Source: Paracoccaceae bacterium (lineage in GTDB: Bacteria > Pseudomonadota > Alphaproteobacteria > Rhodobacterales > Rhodobacteraceae). Taken from it: 64,000 nucleotides of DNA. Positions 61,102-64,000 of the stretch are shown one piece after another. The DNA lies in NCBI GenBank assembly GCA_016124615.1, contig WGNF01000012.1:1-64000 (forward strand), given 5' to 3'. Position numbers and translations under genes: made by a program. Below the pieces are notes generated by a model. The model was not told the origin of the DNA. It saw only the letters and a list, made by a program, of their open reading frames with translations, and made no database searches. The first letter of the stretch is position 1. Each line of letters begins with the position of its first letter.

Positions 61102-63276
61102 TCAATCCACGGCATGGGCGAGGCGCGGGACATCGGCATCCCCGGCGCTGCCACGGCCCGACAGCGACGGGTTTTCCATGAAGAAGCGGTGGCAGGAAAA
61201 GAACGGCCCTTCGGCCGGGGCCTCTTCACGTTCGAAATGGCCATCGGGTTGCAGCACGAAACTTTGCGCCCGGTCGGCAAGGTTCGCCGCCATGATCTGG
61301 CTGACGATCTGCGCCTTTACCGTGTCGTTCTTGATTTCCACCAGCGTTTCCACCCGGCGATCCAGGTTCCGTTCCATCCAGTCGGCGGACGAGATGAACA
61401 CCCGCGCCTTCTTTGACGGCAGGCCGTGGCCGTTGCCGAAACAGACGATGCGGCTGTGTTCAAGGAACCGCCCGACGATCGACTTGACGCGGATGTTGTC
61501 GGACAGACCCGTGATGCCGGGGCGCAGCATGCAGATGCCGCGCAGGATCAGATTGATCTTCACGCCCGCGCCGCTGGCGGCATAAAGCGCGTCGATCACG
61601 TCGGGGTCGGTCAGCGAGTTCATCTTGGCCCAGATCGCGGCCGGGCGACCCGCGCGGGCATGTTCGGCCTCGGCCGCGATCAGACCCAGCAGCCGCGATT
61701 TCAGGTTGATCGGCGAGATGGCAAGGTTTTCCAACCCCTCGGGCTGCGCATAGCCCGACAGGTAGTTGAACACCTTGGTGGCATCGCGCCCAAGCGCCGG
61801 GTCGCAGGTGAAGAAGCTGAGGTCGGTATAAATCCGCGCCGTGATCGGGTGATAGTTGCCGGTACCATAGTGGGTATAGGTGACCAGCTGATCGCCCTCG
61901 CGCCGCACCACCGTGCTGATCTTGGCGTGCGTCTTCAGGTGCAGGAACCCGTAGACGACATGCGCGCCGGCGCGTTCCAGCCGCCGCGACTGGCGGATGT
62001 TGGCGGCCTCGTCGAACCGCGCCTTCAGTTCGACCAGCGCGGTGACGGATTTGCCCGCCTCGGCCGCCTCGCACAAAGCCGACACGATCGGGCTGTCGCG
62101 GCTGGTGCGATAGAGCGTCTGCTTGATCGCCAGCACGTTCGGGTCACGCGCCGCCTGATCGAGAAAGCGCACCACCATGTCGAACGTCTCGTAGGGGTGA
62201 TGCAGCAGCATGTCTTTCTGCCGGATCGCCGCGAACATGTCGCCCTCATGATCCTGCACCCGTTCCGGCACGCGGGGGGTGAAGGATGGCCATTGCAGGT
62301 CGCGTCGCGCGTCCAGCACCAGTTCCTTGAGGTCGGCGACGCCCAGCAGGCCGCGCATCTCGATCACTTCCTCGGGCGCCACGCCCAGTTCGCGCATCAC
62401 CAGCGCGCGCAGGTCTTCCGGTGCGCCTGCGGTGATCGTCATGCGGATCACTTCACCCCGGCGGCGGCGTTTCAGCGCGACCTCGAATTCGCGCACCAGA
62501 TCCTCGGCCTCGTCCTCGACTTCCAGATCGCTGTCGCGCAGCACGCGGAAAGCGCAGTGGCCGCTGTCGTGGTAGCCGGGAAAGAGTGAGCCGAGGTGCA
62601 ACAGCAGCAGCTCTTCCAGCGGCAGAAAGCGGTGATCGCCGCCGCTGGCGGGCAGCGCAATGAAGCGCGGCACCTGCTGCGGGATCGGCAACAGCGCCTG
62701 CAACGGGCGCCGGTCGCTGGTCCGTTCCAGTTGCAACGCCAGACAGAAGCCGGTGTTGGGGATGAAAGGAAACGGGTGGGCCGGGTCGATGGCCAGCGGC
62801 GACAGCACCGGGAACACCTGATTGAGGAAGTAGTTTTCCAGAAAGACCTGATCGCGCCGGGTCAGCTTGGCGCGGGTCAAGAGGCTGATCCCGACCGCCT
62901 CCATCTCTTTCTTCAGCTTGTTCCAGATCGTCTGCTGCGCCTGCAACAGCCGCCGCGCGTCGCGGTCGATCATCTCCAGCTGGTCGCGCGGGGTCAGCCC
63001 GTCGGTGGCCAGCATGGAATTGCCCGCGCGGGCCAGTTCGCGCAGCCCGGCGACCCGGACGGTATAGAACTCATCGACGTTGGTGGCCGAGATCGAGAGA
63101 AACCGCACCCGTTCCAGCAGCGGCACGCGCGGGTTGCGGGCCTCATCCACCACGCGCCAGTTGAATGCCAGCCACGACAATTCGCGGTTGAAGAACCGGC
63201 GCGGGCCGGCCGTCTCGTCCGGCGGCAGCGCGGTCGGGGCGGGAAACGGGGCCTTCAGAAAATCGGCTTGGATCAT
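61102..63276 (-). CDS. ppk: Polyphosphate kinase 1
   Basis: 724 residues. N domain [14 protein letters not shown], head domain, and the two phospholipase D-like C domains with the phosphorylated His in [16 protein letters not shown] and the second site in [18 protein letters not shown]. It makes polyphosphate from ATP reversibly. Between hdaA and ppx on the same strand. Confidence 0.95.
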   Translation of the reverse strand: MIQADFLKAPFPAPTALPPDETAGPRRFFNRELSWLAFNWRVVDEARNPRVPLLERVRFLSISATNVDEFYTVRVAGLRELARAGNSMLATDGLTPRDQLEMIDRDARRLLQAQQTIWNKLKKEMEAVGISLLTRAKLTRRDQVFLENYFLNQVFPVLSPLAIDPAHPFPFIPNTGFCLALQLERTSDRRPLQALLPIPQQVPRFIALPASGGDHRFLPLEELLLLHLGSLFPGYHDSGHCAFRVLRDSDLEVEDEAEDLVREFEVALKRRRRGEVIRMTITAGAPEDLRALVMRELGVAPEEVIEMRGLLGVADLKELVLDARRDLQWPSFTPRVPERVQDHEGDMFAAIRQKDMLLHHPYETFDMVVRFLDQAARDPNVLAIKQTLYRTSRDSPIVSALCEAAEAGKSVTALVELKARFDEAANIRQSRRLERAGAHVVYGFLHLKTHAKISTVVRREGDQLVTYTHYGTGNYHPITARIYTDLSFFTCDPALGRDATKVFNYLSGYAQPEGLENLAISPINLKSRLLGLIAAEAEHARAGRPAAIWAKMNSLTDPDVIDALYAASGAGVKINLILRGICMLRPGITGLSDNIRVKSIVGRFLEHSRIVCFGNGHGLPSKKARVFISSADWMERNLDRRVETLVEIKNDTVKAQIVSQIMAANLADRAQSFVLQPDGHFEREEAPAEGPFFSCHRFFMENPSLSGRGSAGDADVPRLAHAVD

Positions 63277-63309
63277 TGGCGGTTACGGGTGATTTGGGAA
63301 CGGGTCCGA

Positions 63310-64000
63310 TTAATGGCCCGCTTCGGTCAGGGTGTCCAGCACCTCGGCGGCGAAGGCCCGCGTGATCTCGCGTCGCGTGGTCAGGCTCTGGCGGTCGATC
63401 GCCACCACCACACCGGCCGCGGCAGCCAACGACCGGTCGATCCGGGTCGCCAGATAGGCGATGACGGCGGGGGCGACATGCAACTGGCGATCGGCGAAAA
63501 GCTTCACCAGCACGGCCGCCAGCAGCGCGTCATCGGGCCGGTCCAGCCGGGCGACCGGGGCCGCCTGCAACCGGCTGGCAAGGTCGGGCAAGGCCACAGG
63601 CCAGCGGTTCGGCGCCTCTGTCGCCGTCAGCAGCAGCTGGCCCCCGGCTGCGGCCAGCATGTTGTGCAGGTGAAACAGCGCCCGCTCGGCCGCCGCATCC
63701 CCCGCCACGTGATGCGCGTCATCCAGCGCGACGCGGCCGGTGGCGGCCAGCGCGGGCAGATCGGCGGCGGGCAGATCGGCGGCAGGCAGCAGCGCGGCAT
63801 CCGTTTCGGCCGCCCAGATCCGGGCAAGGTGGCTTTTGCCCGCGCCGGGCGGGCCGACCAGCACCAGCTTGCCCTGCGGCCAGTCCTGCCACCCGTCCAC
63901 CGCCGCGAGCGCCGCGGCATTTGCGGCGGAGACGAAGAAGTCTGCCCGCCCCGTGGCAGCGGGCCGGGCCTGCGGCAGCGGCAGGGTGAACTGTTCCGGT
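63310..64000 (-). CDS. hdaA: DnaA-inactivating AAA+ protein HdaA (5' end outside the window)
   Basis: At least 229 residues; the frame is open to the right edge, so one or a few codons are missing. The first visible residues PEQFTLPLPQARP contain a beta-clamp-binding QFTLPLP motif, as in Hda. Then ADFFVSAANAAALAAVDGW, Walker A GPPGAGKSH, and a DDAHH box typical of the DnaA-like AAA+ domain, with SRL in sensor-like segments. HdaA on the clamp stimulates DnaA-ATP hydrolysis to stop re-initiation. The GTG at 63898-63900 is not the start. 33 bp upstream of ppk. Confidence 0.88.
   Translation of the reverse strand, partial: PEQFTLPLPQARPAATGRADFFVSAANAAALAAVDGWQDWPQGKLVLVGPPGAGKSHLARIWAAETDAALLPAADLPAADLPALAATGRVALDDAHHVAGDAAAERALFHLHNMLAAAGGQLLLTATEAPNRWPVALPDLASRLQAAPVARLDRPDDALLAAVLVKLFADRQLHVAPAVIAYLATRIDRSLAAAAGVVVAIDRQSLTTRREITRAFAAEVLDTLTEAGH

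Overview
The window reads as chromosome of a high-GC alphaproteobacterium of the Rhodobacteraceae (Rhodobacter / Paracoccus / Gemmobacter type). This rests on gene content and order, not on a database search: the F0 ATP synthase order atpI-atpB-atpE-atpF'-atpF, a propionyl-CoA carboxylase / methylmalonyl-CoA mutase cluster with TTTGCAAA-type sites, an HdaA homologue next to ppk and ppx, a GAAC-N7-GAAC-like LexA box in front of uvrB, an NADH-dehydrogenase/SelD fusion and GTG/TTG starts. Most of the window is dense, ordinary chromosomal coding sequence. The accessory signals are an IS remnant near the left edge and one AT-richer gene near 43 kb.

Layout. 0-2.3 kb: initiator tRNA (probably the tail of an rRNA operon that lies outside the window), a DUF1989 protein, and an IS5-type insertion sequence whose transposase is broken by a stop codon and by two palindromic inserts. 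A 3' tRNA-fMet fragment with its own terminator follows the IS. 2.3-11 kb: a GbpR-like LysR regulator divergent from chvE-gguA-gguB-gguC plus an IlvD/Edd dehydratase and a Gfo/Idh/MocA dehydrogenase, i.e. uptake and non-phosphorylating oxidation of L-arabinose/D-galactose-type sugars. Then tRNA-Thr. 11-15.8 kb: a conserved unknown, then a MacA/MacB-like export operon behind a near-consensus FNR box, and a convergent ArsR regulator. 15.9-18.6 kb: F0 ATP synthase operon with promoter, post-atpE hairpin and terminator. 18.6-24.6 kb: MBL-fold hydrolase, GntR regulator, OmpA-like lipoprotein, Ada-like methyltransferase, nth, an adenosine/sugar kinase, and tRNA 2-selenouridine synthase. The last of these overlaps tail-to-tail with the SelD fusion (24.6-26.8 kb).

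27-35.6 kb: an orphan hydantoinase/oxoprolinase-type protein, an ALDH16-type double aldehyde dehydrogenase in operon with deoC, NhaD, and a translationally coupled FucU/RbsD-ROK pair. This pair is divergent from the FrcB-FrcC-FrcA sugar ABC operon (35.9-38.9 kb). 38.9-43.3 kb: DMT exporter, adenine deaminase, four 11-bp CACCG repeats, a 26-residue lipoprotein candidate, a membrane-anchored NYN/PIN-type nuclease and an AT-richer gene with a HEPN-type R-X4-H motif. 43.4-47.1 kb: uvrB with LexA box, a 400-bp intergenic region with a long-range inverted repeat, an NDUFS4-like complex I accessory subunit, a GNAT and an ACT-domain protein.

47.1-54.3 kb: pccB, two conserved unknowns, a glycine-zipper lipoprotein set off by two terminators, pccA and methylmalonyl-CoA mutase. 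These form the propionyl-CoA to succinyl-CoA route; the epimerase is not in the window. 54.3-64 kb: NhaA, a VOC protein and GNAT pair, a TerB-DnaJ protein, an EEP-family phosphodiesterase, a small secreted protein, a YdeI-type protein, and the ppk / ppx / hdaA polyphosphate and replication-control block, which runs off the right edge.

I did not find a convincing undescribed multi-gene system. The candidates most worth follow-up are the HEPN-motif gene beside the NYN nuclease, the palindrome-riddled IS next to a split tRNA-fMet end, the phased CACCG repeats before a mini-lipoprotein, and the structured intergenic region upstream of the NDUFS4-like gene.
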